Below are positions 1 to 7,854 of a stretch of DNA of 64,000 bases, one piece after another (position 1 is the stretch's first letter; every line of letters begins with the position of its first letter). Where the stretch lies: contig JBKEET010000001.1 in NCBI GenBank assembly GCA_047777475.1, positions 186,001 to 250,000 on the forward strand. The letters are read 5' to 3'. The stretch comes from Sutterella sp047777475 (GTDB lineage Bacteria > Pseudomonadota > Gammaproteobacteria > Burkholderiales > Burkholderiaceae_F). The position numbers and the translations under genes were made by a program. The notes beneath the pieces were generated by a model. That model did not search any database and had not been told where the DNA came from. It saw nothing but the letters and a program-made list of their open reading frames with translations.

Positions 1-1
1 G

Positions 2-754
2 CTCTCTTCGACCAACCAGCCCGGCGCCACCGCCGAGCTCTGGCGCGAGACGAGCCGCATCGGCTGCGCCCAGGTCCAGAACGACTGGATCCAGTGCACG
101 CCGTGGAACAACCCGCATGAGAAGGGCATGGGCATCGGCTGGACGTTCTCGCAGTCCGGCGCCGCCGAGTACGGCCTGTGGGTGAGCACGACGGGCAAGC
201 GCTTCGTCAATGAGCTCGCCAACCGCAAGATCCGCGCCGACGCCATCATGGTCGAGCAGAACAACGGCAACCGCGCCATTTCGATCTGCACGAAGCCGAA
301 CCTCAAGGCCCTCGAGAAGGCCCGCCCGGGCATGCTCCAGAAGCTGCTGGACCGCAAGATCGTGAAGGAATACAAGTCGCTCGACGAAATCGCCGCCGAC
401 TACAAGATCCCGGCCGATCAGCTGAAGAAGACGGTCGCCGAGTTCAACGAAGCGGTCAAGAACAAGAAGGATCCGCTCTTTGGGCGCTACATCAACGCCG
501 AGCAGGTGCCGCTGGTCGAAGGCCCGTGGTACGCGAGCGAGATGAGCCCGAAGGTCCATCACTGCATGGGCGGCCTGTGCACCAACATCAAGGCCCAGGT
601 CCTCGACATCGAAGCCTTCAAGCCGATTCCGGGCCTCTGGGCCGCGGGCGAGGCCACCTCGGGCGTGCACGGCGCCGTGCGCCTCGGGTCCTGCGCCATC
701 CTTGACTGCCTGGTGAACGGCCGCATCGCCGGCCAGGAGGCCGCCAAGGCGTAA
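2..754 (+). CDS. Fumarate-reductase-type FAD flavoprotein, C-terminal part
   Basis: The reading frame is open from base 2, so the gene begins left of the window; about 250 residues are visible. The fragment covers the end of the FAD-dependent fumarate reductase/urocanate reductase family: the GKRFVNE motif, the capping-domain helices and the closing FAD segment around PGLWAAGEATSGVHGA. Compared by eye with Shewanella FccA, the proton-donating Arg is present (codon 224-226, in ELANRK), the paired His are present (557-562, VHHCMGG) and the C-terminal substrate Arg is present (680-682, AVRLG). The His of the FccA QAHPT segment appears to be Thr (IQCTP). It is therefore probably a working reductase of a fumarate-like acid, but perhaps not fumarate itself. 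A terminator follows. The export signal and any heme domain lie outside the window. Confidence 0.9.
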   Translation, partial: LSSTNQPGATAELWRETSRIGCAQVQNDWIQCTPWNNPHEKGMGIGWTFSQSGAAEYGLWVSTTGKRFVNELANRKIRADAIMVEQNNGNRAISICTKPNLKALEKARPGMLQKLLDRKIVKEYKSLDEIAADYKIPADQLKKTVAEFNEAVKNKKDPLFGRYINAEQVPLVEGPWYASEMSPKVHHCMGGLCTNIKAQVLDIEAFKPIPGLWAAGEATSGVHGAVRLGSCAILDCLVNGRIAGQEAAKA

Positions 755-837
755 AGCCCCTCGGCTCCGTGCGGCGGAAGCGGCTCCGCTGAGTGCCGCT
801 TCCCGCCGCCGGTCTATTTGGTTCTCTCCTCTTTTCC

Positions 838-874
838 GCCGGAAGCTCCTGCAAAAGGACCTTCCGGCTTTTTT
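838..874 (+). terminator. Intrinsic terminator after the first flavoprotein
   Basis: An 8-bp GC-rich stem (GCCGGAAG paired with CTTCCGGC) is followed directly by a run of six T. It ends the rightward flavoprotein transcript just before the convergent flavoprotein at 882. A second GC-rich hairpin lies at 771-809. Confidence 0.8.
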
Positions 875-881
875 CTGCCTT

Positions 882-2357
882 TCAGAAGCCCGCTGCGGCG
901 GCTGCGCCCGCGATGCGCCCGAAGACGATCGCCTCGATGAGGCCGACCGCGCCGAGGTGCGAGATGCCGTGCAGGCCGCCCGTCGCTTCGCCCGCGGCGT
1001 AGAAGCCGGGGATGGGCCGGTCGTCCACGACCGAGAGGACGCGTGCATTTTCGTCGGTCGCGACGCCGCCCGAGCATTCGTAGACCTTGGGGAGCACGCG
1101 CGCGGCGTACCACGGGGCGGCGTTCATGGGGAGCGCGCTGAGCGCTAGCGGCCTGCCCACGGCGTCGAGGGCGGCGCCTTTCGCGCGCGCGTCGTTGTAA
1201 GCGGCGATCTCCTCGCGGAGCGCGGCTTCCGGAATGCCGAACTCCCCGCAGAGCTCCCTGAGCGAAGAGAACTTCTCGACGATGCCGCGGCTCACGAGGT
1301 CCTCGATGTCCGCCGGCGTCACCGCGGGCGAGCTCGGCTGCGAGACCGCCTTGGCGTCCGCGACGGCGATGACGTGCTCGCCCGCGATCGTGCGGTCGAG
1401 GAGGGCGTTGGTGAGCTCCGCGAGCGGTGCCGTCTCGTTCACGAAGCGCCGCCCCGTCTTGGCGGTCACCCAGAGGCCCTGCGTGGCCGCGCAGCTGCGC
1501 GTGAACTTAAAAGCGAGGCCGCTGCCCTGCTCGTCGGGGCTCGTCTCGGGAAGGCAGTGGATGTATTCGGTGTGCAGGAGCCAGGCGCCGGCGAGCGCCG
1601 CCGCCTTGATGCCCTCGGCCGTGGCGCCCGGCTGGTTGGTGGTGCCGATGGCGGCCGAAAGCCGGTAGTTCTGGCGCCGGCGGAACTCGGGGTCGGCGCC
1701 GAAGCCGCCGGTGGCGAGCACCGTGCCGCGCGAGGCGAAGATGTCGATCGGCTCTCCCGCGCGCTCGGCGTGCACGCCGAGGATGCGGCCCGTATCTTCG
1801 GCGCGGATGAAGCGCTTCAAGGCCGTGCCGAGCATCAGCTCGGCGCCAACGGCCGCGGCCCGTTCCTGCATCGGGAAGATGAGGCCCGTGCCCGAGCGGC
1901 TTTCGATGTAGACCGTGCGCGCGCAGCGGTGGCCGCGCTCGAGCGTGAGCAGCGTCGGGTCCCAGCGCACGCCGAGCTCCTTGCCCGTCCACTCCCAGGC
2001 GGGCAGCGCCTCGCGCGCGAAGCGGTACGCCCTTGCGGGCGAGCTCACGTAGCCCGCCTGCATGATGTCTTCGGCGAGCGCCTCGGGCGAGTCGCTGATG
2101 CCGTGGATTTTCTGGTGCGGCGAGCAGGGCACCGAAACGGCCCCGCCGCTCAGCACCGAATTGCCGCCCACCGTGCCCATCTTCTCGATCACGAGCACGC
2201 GGCAGCCCGAGGCCCGCGCCGTGATCGCGGCGCAGAGGCCCGCGGCGCCCGAGCCGATCACAAGCACGTCGGTGTCGATGCGGTGCATGCCTTCGGCGGC
2301 GGCCGCCGGAAAGGCCGCGGCCGTGCCGACGGCTTCGAGGAATGCGCGTCTTTTCAC
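882..2357 (-). CDS. Tat-exported FAD flavoprotein of the fumarate reductase family, atypical active site
   Basis: The start is GTG at 2357, preceded by an AGGAGA ribosome site and overlapping the regulator's stop codon by 4 bases (GTGA). The frame stays open upstream, but that part is the regulator in another frame. The product is 491 residues. The N terminus KRRAFLEAVG followed by an Ala-rich stretch resembles a Tat signal. A Rossmann FAD motif (VLVIGSGAAGLCAA), the RRFVNET motif and the closing PGFYAAGEATGG segment define the family. By eye against FccA, all four key positions differ: the QAHPT His is Leu (IHCLP), the catalytic Arg is Leu (NETAPLAE), the VHH pair is YE (KVYECSGG) and the C-terminal Arg is His (ISHLG). 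It is unlikely to reduce fumarate; the substrate is unknown. It is the third gene of the operon with the sensor and regulator, which suggests their signal and its substrate are related. Confidence 0.88.
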   Translation of the reverse strand: MKRRAFLEAVGTAAAFPAAAAEGMHRIDTDVLVIGSGAAGLCAAITARASGCRVLVIEKMGTVGGNSVLSGGAVSVPCSPHQKIHGISDSPEALAEDIMQAGYVSSPARAYRFAREALPAWEWTGKELGVRWDPTLLTLERGHRCARTVYIESRSGTGLIFPMQERAAAVGAELMLGTALKRFIRAEDTGRILGVHAERAGEPIDIFASRGTVLATGGFGADPEFRRRQNYRLSAAIGTTNQPGATAEGIKAAALAGAWLLHTEYIHCLPETSPDEQGSGLAFKFTRSCAATQGLWVTAKTGRRFVNETAPLAELTNALLDRTIAGEHVIAVADAKAVSQPSSPAVTPADIEDLVSRGIVEKFSSLRELCGEFGIPEAALREEIAAYNDARAKGAALDAVGRPLALSALPMNAAPWYAARVLPKVYECSGGVATDENARVLSVVDDRPIPGFYAAGEATGGLHGISHLGAVGLIEAIVFGRIAGAAAAAGF

Positions 2358-2992
2358 TTTTCGTCTCCTGAATCCCTGTCCGTGCCGAGGATGTGCGCGA
2401 CGTCGCCCACGGCCTGCGCGATCGCCGCCGCGCCGCGCACGCCGAGCTTGCGGCACACCTCGCCGCGGAAGACCTGCACGGTCTTGGGCGCGATGCCGAG
2501 CCGCTCGGCGACCTGACGGTTGAGAAGTCCCTTGGCGAGGAGCTCGGCGACGTCCTTCTCGCGCGGCGTGAGCGTGTTCCAGGCGGCGATGAGCCGGCCC
2601 GGGTCGCTCACGGGCCCCGCCTGCGAGCGCAGCGCCCGGTGCACGGCTTCGATGAGCCTCCCCCTGTCGTCGGTCTTCTCGACGAAGGCGCTGGCGCCTT
2701 TCTGCATGGTGTCGACCGCCATGCCGATCGTGCCGTGCCCCGAGAAAAAGACGATGGGGAGGGTCAAGCCGCGGCGGATCATTTCGTTCTGCAGCTCGAG
2801 GCCGCTCATGCCCTCCATGCGCACGTCGAGCACGAGGCAGCCGGGGACGCCCGGCATGTCGGCCGAGAGGAATTCCTTCGCGCCCGGGTAGACGGCGGTC
2901 CTGTAGCCTTCCTGACGGAACATGAAGGCAAGCGAATTTCTCATCGACTCGTCGTCGTCGACGATGCGGATCACGGTTTCGGGCTGCGTCAT
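2354..2992 (-). CDS. FixJ/TtrR-like two-component response regulator
   Basis: This is a 212-residue cytoplasmic protein: receiver domain (about residues 6-120) followed by a LuxR-type helix-turn-helix (about 140-205, with LTPREKDVAELLAKG). The phosphoacceptor is Asp56 in CLVLDVRM, the switch Ser is Ser84 (FFSGHG) and the conserved Lys is Lys106. Two usual prolines are missing: the loop after the Asp reads MEGMSG instead of MPGMSG, and Lys106 is followed by Thr instead of Pro. The start codon overlaps the sensor stop by 4 bases (ATGA), and the stop overlaps the flavoprotein start by 4 bases, so the three genes should be translationally coupled. It probably activates its own operon or a neighbouring reductase when phosphorylated by the upstream kinase. 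Confidence 0.93.
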   Translation of the reverse strand: MTQPETVIRIVDDDESMRNSLAFMFRQEGYRTAVYPGAKEFLSADMPGVPGCLVLDVRMEGMSGLELQNEMIRRGLTLPIVFFSGHGTIGMAVDTMQKGASAFVEKTDDRGRLIEAVHRALRSQAGPVSDPGRLIAAWNTLTPREKDVAELLAKGLLNRQVAERLGIAPKTVQVFRGEVCRKLGVRGAAAIAQAVGDVAHILGTDRDSGDEK

Positions 2993-4812
2993 TTCGTTTC
3001 TCCGGTTTTTTCAGCGGGCGCCGCGGGCAGCACGATGCGCGCGAGCAGGCCGTGCGGCTTCACGCGCTCGAACTCGAGCCGGCCGACGGCGCTTTCGATG
3101 AGGCTCTTCACGATCATGAGCCCGAGGCCGAGCCCGGCGTGCTTCGATGAGGAGAGCGTCGGCTGGCTGAGCGCGGCGAAGGCTTCGTCCGAGAGCGCCG
3201 GGCCGTTGTCGCGCACGTCGATGGCGACGCTGCCGCCCGAGGCGGTCACGAAGATCTCGACGGTCGGGTTGGCCGAGCCGGCCGCCGCGTCGGCGGCGTT
3301 CTGCAGCGTGTTGAGCAGGATGAGCTCGAGGTCGAGCGGGTTCATTTCGACATAGGCGCTCGCCTCGAGGTGATCGATGATCTGCGCCTTGGTGCGCCGG
3401 GAGCTCTTTAGCTGGTCGATGGCGCTCCTCACGGCTTTGGCGACCTCGAGGCGCTGCTTGCCGCCTTCGGACGAGCGCGAGAGGCGCCGCACGCGGTTCA
3501 CGATGCCCGCGGCGCGCTCGGTTTCGCGGCCGATGGCCTGCACGGCCTCGGCGATTTCTTCGTTGGAAGGCGGATCCTCGTCCTCGAGCGAGCGCTCGAG
3601 CCCGCGGCAGAGGTTTTCGATGGTGCCGAGCGGCTGGTTCATCTCGTGCGCGATGATCGAGCTCATCTGGCCGACGACGCCCGCGCGCTGGAGCCGGTCG
3701 AGGTGCTCGGCCGTGTGTTGGGCGCGGCGCTGCGCTTCCTGCTCGCTCTTATGCGTGCTCTCGAGCTCGCGCGTGCGCTCGGCCACCGCGCGCCGCAGCC
3801 GCACGGTGTGCAGGATCAGCAGCGCAAGGAGCACCGCCGCGGCGAGCGCGAAAGGCTGCGCCTTTTTCCAGACGGACTGCTTGATCTCGCGGTCCATGGC
3901 CGCCCAGCGGCCCATGCCGAGCGTCTGCAGCATGCTGTCGACGGCGCGGAAGTTGGTGGCGATCATCCATTTCTGGCCCCAGGCGTTCACGGGCTTGGCG
4001 AGCAGCGTCGCGGTGACGTCGGTGATGAGCCCGCCCGGGCGCCCCGGCGCCGCGCTCACCACCCAGCCGGGATGCGCGGGCGTGCTGTGCGCGCAGGGAA
4101 GCCCGTCGCCCGTCACGGGCGAGAGCACCTCGAGCTCTTCGAAATAATCCCTGCCGCCCGTCGCGCGGAGGTCTTCGAGGAAGCACGCGCGCACGACGCC
4201 CGCTTTGGCGCGGCCCGTGAGCACGTCCTCGACGACGCGCCGCATCCGCAGCGCCCCGTGCGCAGCGGGCGTGCCGAAGGCCTTGGCGGGCTTTATGCCC
4301 TGTTCGGCGAGCGCCGCGTAGACGTCGAGGAGCCCCGGCGTGCTCTTCGTGCCGGCAAACGAAACGCTCGTGCGGCTGAGATCCGCAAGCGTGCGCGGGT
4401 GCGCGCTCCCGCGGCGCACGATCACGGCGCCCGCGGAGCTGATGTCGGGCGAAGGGGAGGCGCTCGAGGAGAGCGCGCAGAGCACTTCGAGCCCGAGCGT
4501 GTCGTTGATGCGCACGAAGGAGGCGGGGGCCGCCGCGATGTCCGCGTCGCCGCGGCGGATCGCCTCGGCGAGCTCGTCTTCCTGGTAGACCTTGGCGACG
4601 AACCGATACTGCGGCAGCTTCCAGTTGAGGAAGCGCACCGACTCGTCGACGAACGAGCCGTCGATCCAGGGCGGGGCGTAGGCGAGAATGCCGATGCGCA
4701 CCGTCTGCTTCGCATCGTCGGCGGGTGCGGCGGCCGCGGCGCAGCCGGCAAGCCCGAGGCCGATGAGGAGGGCGGCGGCAGCGCGGCGCATTTTCGCAGT
4801 GGCAGAAAGCAT
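2989..4812 (-). CDS. Sensor histidine kinase with periplasmic PhnD/TtrS-like binding domain, lipoprotein signal
   Basis: A 607-residue membrane kinase. The N terminus carries a lipobox (LAGC, Cys24) after a short hydrophobic signal; an internal Met at residue 8 is an alternative start, and neither has a strong ribosome site. Residues about 33-285 look like a periplasmic phosphonate-type substrate-binding domain (RIGILAYAPPW at the start, with an ADLSRTSVSFAG-type segment), as in the tetrathionate sensor TtrS. A transmembrane helix follows near 318-340, then a HisKA domain with phosphoacceptor His389 (IIAHEMNQPLG) and an ATPase domain (NTLQNAADAA, VRDNGPALSD, GLGLGLMIVKS). It is the first gene of the operon. 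The ligand is unknown; by context it may be the substrate of the co-encoded flavoprotein. Its paralogue at 20536 has the same length. Confidence 0.9.
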   Translation of the reverse strand: MLSATAKMRRAAAALLIGLGLAGCAAAAAPADDAKQTVRIGILAYAPPWIDGSFVDESVRFLNWKLPQYRFVAKVYQEDELAEAIRRGDADIAAAPASFVRINDTLGLEVLCALSSSASPSPDISSAGAVIVRRGSAHPRTLADLSRTSVSFAGTKSTPGLLDVYAALAEQGIKPAKAFGTPAAHGALRMRRVVEDVLTGRAKAGVVRACFLEDLRATGGRDYFEELEVLSPVTGDGLPCAHSTPAHPGWVVSAAPGRPGGLITDVTATLLAKPVNAWGQKWMIATNFRAVDSMLQTLGMGRWAAMDREIKQSVWKKAQPFALAAAVLLALLILHTVRLRRAVAERTRELESTHKSEQEAQRRAQHTAEHLDRLQRAGVVGQMSSIIAHEMNQPLGTIENLCRGLERSLEDEDPPSNEEIAEAVQAIGRETERAAGIVNRVRRLSRSSEGGKQRLEVAKAVRSAIDQLKSSRRTKAQIIDHLEASAYVEMNPLDLELILLNTLQNAADAAAGSANPTVEIFVTASGGSVAIDVRDNGPALSDEAFAALSQPTLSSSKHAGLGLGLMIVKSLIESAVGRLEFERVKPHGLLARIVLPAAPAEKTGETK

Positions 4813-4995
4813 TTTTTCCCGAAAAATGAGGGGTCGTACGGGAAAAAGTTTACTCGCATCCGACGCTTTCGCAAGGCGGCTTTTCCCTCAGCCGGGAGCC
4901 CCGCAAACGCCCGCACGGCAAGACAAAGGGGCGCGGACGGATCATAATTGACGCATTCCTCTTTCCTAACCCCAAGCTAACCCTCAGGCCCCGCC

Positions 4996-5760
4996 ATGCT
5001 CATGCCGGATCCCGTAACCCTCCTTATCGTCTGCCCGCTTATTTTCCTCGGCAGCTTCGTCGACGCCATCGCGGGCGGAGGCGGCCTCATCACCGTGCCC
5101 GCCTACCTGCTCGCGGGCATTCCGCCGCACGTCGCGATCGGCACCAACAAGCTCTCGAGCTCGCTCGGGATGGTCATCTCCACTTCGAGGCTCTACCTCG
5201 GCGGCTTCATCGACCTTCGGCTCGTGCTCGTCCCTATTGTCTGCGCGTTCGGCGGCAGCCTGGTCGGCGCGCGCATCGCGCTCCTCGTGCCGCCTGATGT
5301 CTTCCGGATCCTCCTCGTGGTCCTGCTCCCGATCGTGGCGGTTGCAGTGCTTCGCAAGCGCACGGTCGGCGACGGCGAAGAGATGGACATCAGGCGCCGT
5401 CGGTTGCTCATGGGCCTCGTGGCGCTTGTCTGCGGCACCTACGACGGCTTCTACGGCCCGGGCGGCGGCACCTTCATGCTGCTGGGGTTCGCGGTCATCG
5501 CGAAGCTTGACGTGCGGGCCGCCGCGGGCCAGATGAAGATGGCCAACTTCGCAAGCGGCCTCGCCGCGCTCGCGACCTTCGGCCTTGCGGGCCAGGTCGA
5601 CTGGATGCTCGGCCTGATCGCCGGCCTCTTCGGCATCGCGGGCCACTGGTTCGGCTCGGGACTCGTGCTCAAGAACGGCAGCCGCATCGTGCGCCCGATC
5701 ATCATCGTGGTGCTCGCGCTCCTCTTTGTGAAGACCGCCTGGGACTTCCTCGGAAAATAA
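4996..5760 (+). CDS. TSUP-family (TauE/SafE-like) membrane permease
   Basis: A 254-residue inner-membrane protein with about eight hydrophobic helices in two related halves. The family landmarks are FVDAIAGGGGLITVPA near the N terminus and the second-half equivalent YDGFYGPGGGTFMLLG. Family members export or import sulfite, sulfoacetate or other small organosulfur anions; the substrate here cannot be read from sequence. Met3 (position 5002) is an alternative start. It stands alone, divergent from the sensor operon across 183 bases and convergent with the cytochrome operon at a shared hairpin. Confidence 0.88.
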   Translation: MLMPDPVTLLIVCPLIFLGSFVDAIAGGGGLITVPAYLLAGIPPHVAIGTNKLSSSLGMVISTSRLYLGGFIDLRLVLVPIVCAFGGSLVGARIALLVPPDVFRILLVVLLPIVAVAVLRKRTVGDGEEMDIRRRRLLMGLVALVCGTYDGFYGPGGGTFMLLGFAVIAKLDVRAAAGQMKMANFASGLAALATFGLAGQVDWMLGLIAGLFGIAGHWFGSGLVLKNGSRIVRPIIIVVLALLFVKTAWDFLGK

Positions 5761-5793
5761 ATAAAGCCTCCTGCGTTTTTGCCGGACACAATA

Positions 5794-5825
5794 AACGGGC
5801 GGGTTCCTTTCGGAATCCGCCCGTT
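5794..5825. terminator. Shared hairpin terminator between convergent genes
   Basis: A perfect 9-bp stem (AACGGGCGG with CCGCCCGTT) sits between the convergent permease and diheme cytochrome. The following bases are somewhat T-rich only on the minus strand, so it fits the leftward cytochrome operon best. Confidence 0.65.
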
Positions 5826-5848
5826 CGGTCTCTTAGACGGGAGACGCT

Positions 5849-6601
5849 TTACTTAGCGGCCTTGGCGTCCTTGGCGGGAGCCGCGGGCGCGGCTTTGATC
5901 GTGCCGGGGCGGCCCGTCTCATTGCCGTAGTAGGCAGCGAGGGCCTTGATCTCGTCGTCGGTCAGGTTCTTCGCGAAGAAGCGCATTTCCTTATAGAAAT
6001 CGCTGTCGCGCTTGCCGCTCTTGTAGAGCTTGAGCTGGTCGGCGAGGTAAGAGGGGATCTGGCCCTGCAGGACCGGCGCCTTGCCGGTCGGCGAGCCGAC
6101 GCCCGTGAAGCCGTGGCAGGAGGAGCAGGGCGTGATCGCGCGGGCGCGGTCGCCGAGCGTCACGAGGCGCGGGACGCCCGCGGAAGCCTCGTAGCCCTTC
6201 TTGCCCACCTTGAGCGTCTTGCCGTCCGGGCCGGGCAGCTCGGCGTAGGCCGCCGCAATGTCGGCGATGTCCTGGTCGGAGAGCATCTTCGCCGCTCCGA
6301 TCATCATCATCGCGGCGGGTGCGCCCTTGCGCACGCCGGCGCGGTACTCAAGCAGCGCCTTTTCCGTCACTTCGACGGGCTGGCCCGAGACGTGCGGGAA
6401 CATCGGGTTGGTCGAGACGCCCTTGGCGCCGTGGCAGCCCGCGCACATGCGCTTCGCGTGCAGATCCATGCCCTTGTCGGCGTGGCCCGCGGGCAGGGCG
6501 GCGATCGACGCCGGCCCGAACTCGGCGGGGGCCTCGGCGGCCGACGCGGTGCCGCAGGCCGCGGCGATCGCGGCGGCGGCGAGGATCAGTTTGAATTTCA
6601 T
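5849..6601 (-). CDS. Periplasmic diheme cytochrome c (c4-like)
   Basis: The start is set at the ATG at 6601 because the AAGGAG ribosome site lies 7 bases before it and abuts the earlier ATG at 6607. The product is 250 residues, with a Sec signal peptide (about 1-21) and two class I cytochrome domains, each with one CXXCH heme site: Cys53-His57 (CAGCH) and Cys159-His163 (CSSCH). Length and spacing match the cytochrome c4 type, a soluble or loosely bound electron shuttle. The C terminus is an Ala/Lys/Pro-rich tail. It is the last gene of the operon with the bd-like membrane proteins, 14 bases behind the 412-residue subunit, so it probably delivers electrons to that complex. Confidence 0.92.
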   Translation of the reverse strand: MKFKLILAAAAIAAACGTASAAEAPAEFGPASIAALPAGHADKGMDLHAKRMCAGCHGAKGVSTNPMFPHVSGQPVEVTEKALLEYRAGVRKGAPAAMMMIGAAKMLSDQDIADIAAAYAELPGPDGKTLKVGKKGYEASAGVPRLVTLGDRARAITPCSSCHGFTGVGSPTGKAPVLQGQIPSYLADQLKLYKSGKRDSDFYKEMRFFAKNLTDDEIKALAAYYGNETGRPGTIKAAPAAPAKDAKAAK

Positions 6602-6615
6602 GATCATTCTCCTTA

Positions 6616-7854
6616 TCAGCCGTAGATGTAGAAAGCGCCGATGACGAAGTAGGCGACGATCCAGAAGCCGAGGAGCGCGACCGAGAGGCGGCCGACGGCG
6701 GTCACCTTCGGGCCGATCGTGACCTGGCCCTTGGCCTGGCCGCTCTTCCAGGCGAGCAGCGCGAGGTAGAGGAGCGAGACGAGGCCCACGGCGAGGAACG
6801 TGAAGAAGAACACGATCAGGGAGCCCCAGTCCATCACGAGCTTGTAGTCAAGCGCGTGCCAGCCCACGGCGGAAGCGAGCGTGCCGTAGCGCAGCGCTTC
6901 GCGGGCGACGGCCACGAGGATCACGGCCACGAGCGAGACGCCGAACGGGGCGTACGGGCAGCAGATCTCCTTCTTGCCCATCGGCGGGACGACGAAGAAG
7001 AGAATGACGCCGACGATGCCGACGGCGACCCAGGCGCTCGTCGCGAACCAGGCCATCGTCTCGGGCAGCGTGTACATCCAGGCGCCGAAGGCGATCGCGG
7101 CAAGCACGGCGCCCGCGAGGCCGACCTTGCAGCCGAGCTTCGAGAGGAAGTCGAGGTAGCCCGCGTCAGCTTCGCCGCGGCTCTTGATGAAGCCGCGAAG
7201 CGCGTAGATCCAGCCGGAGGTGATCGGCAGGGCCATCAGCAGGAAGAAGGCGAGGCGCGGCAGGCTTGCGCTGTGCAGCGACGTGCCGGACGGATCGATG
7301 TGGCCGTTCGGGGCGTACCACTTCATCCATTCGCCGGGCTGCAGCTCCTGGTAGGCCAGGGCGTGCATGATGAAGCCGCAGACGAGGAAGAGCGCCAGCG
7401 CGATGAGGAGCCAGACGCCGCCCTTCACCTCGCCCTTGCGGGCGATCGGGGTGCCGTCGGCGGCGTAGTCGTGGTTGGCGCCGTACCAGACGTAAAGCAG
7501 CAGGTAGCCGACCATCAGCGCGGCGAGGAAGAGGATCGCCGGCCAGGCCGAGAGCACGTTCGAGACGTACCAGAACGGGTCGTAGATGACCTGTACGAAA
7601 AGCAGCGGCGCGACGCCGAGCACAACCGCGGCGCCCACGGCGACCTTAGCCGTGAAGCCGAGCGTGCCGCAGAGGCGCTGCCAGTAGGGGTTGCTCGAGA
7701 ACGCGCCGAAGAGCGCGAGCAGGAGCGTGCCGAGCGTCAGGCCGACGGCCGCGATGTGCAGCGAGAAGGTCACGACGCCGAGCACCAGGAACAGAGCCGG
7801 ATGCGCCGGAGCGCCGGTCTGGTCCATCAGCGAAAGAATCCAGGAGCTGTTCAT
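6616..7854 (-). CDS. Polytopic membrane subunit of a bd-like oxidase complex
   Basis: A 412-residue inner-membrane protein with about nine or more hydrophobic helices. It has an early His-containing helix (FSLHIAAVGLTLG) followed by helices such as VGAAVVLGVAPLLFVQ. The layout resembles the N-terminal part of cytochrome bd subunit I and is similar in style to its partner at 7851, but no quinol-loop motif of classical CydA is evident. Its start overlaps the partner's stop by 4 bases (ATGA), so the two are likely made in equal amounts. By context it is the second membrane subunit of a bd-like complex that uses cytochrome c. Subunit identity is inferred from fold and context, not from a clear signature. 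Confidence 0.65.
   Translation of the reverse strand: MNSSWILSLMDQTGAPAHPALFLVLGVVTFSLHIAAVGLTLGTLLLALFGAFSSNPYWQRLCGTLGFTAKVAVGAAVVLGVAPLLFVQVIYDPFWYVSNVLSAWPAILFLAALMVGYLLLYVWYGANHDYAADGTPIARKGEVKGGVWLLIALALFLVCGFIMHALAYQELQPGEWMKWYAPNGHIDPSGTSLHSASLPRLAFFLLMALPITSGWIYALRGFIKSRGEADAGYLDFLSKLGCKVGLAGAVLAAIAFGAWMYTLPETMAWFATSAWVAVGIVGVILFFVVPPMGKKEICCPYAPFGVSLVAVILVAVAREALRYGTLASAVGWHALDYKLVMDWGSLIVFFFTFLAVGLVSLLYLALLAWKSGQAKGQVTIGPKVTAVGRLSVALLGFWIVAYFVIGAFYIYG

Noticed and set aside
771..809. GC-rich hairpin after the first flavoprotein
   Set aside because: The stem is good but has no T run; the better terminator is at 838-874, so it is only mentioned there.
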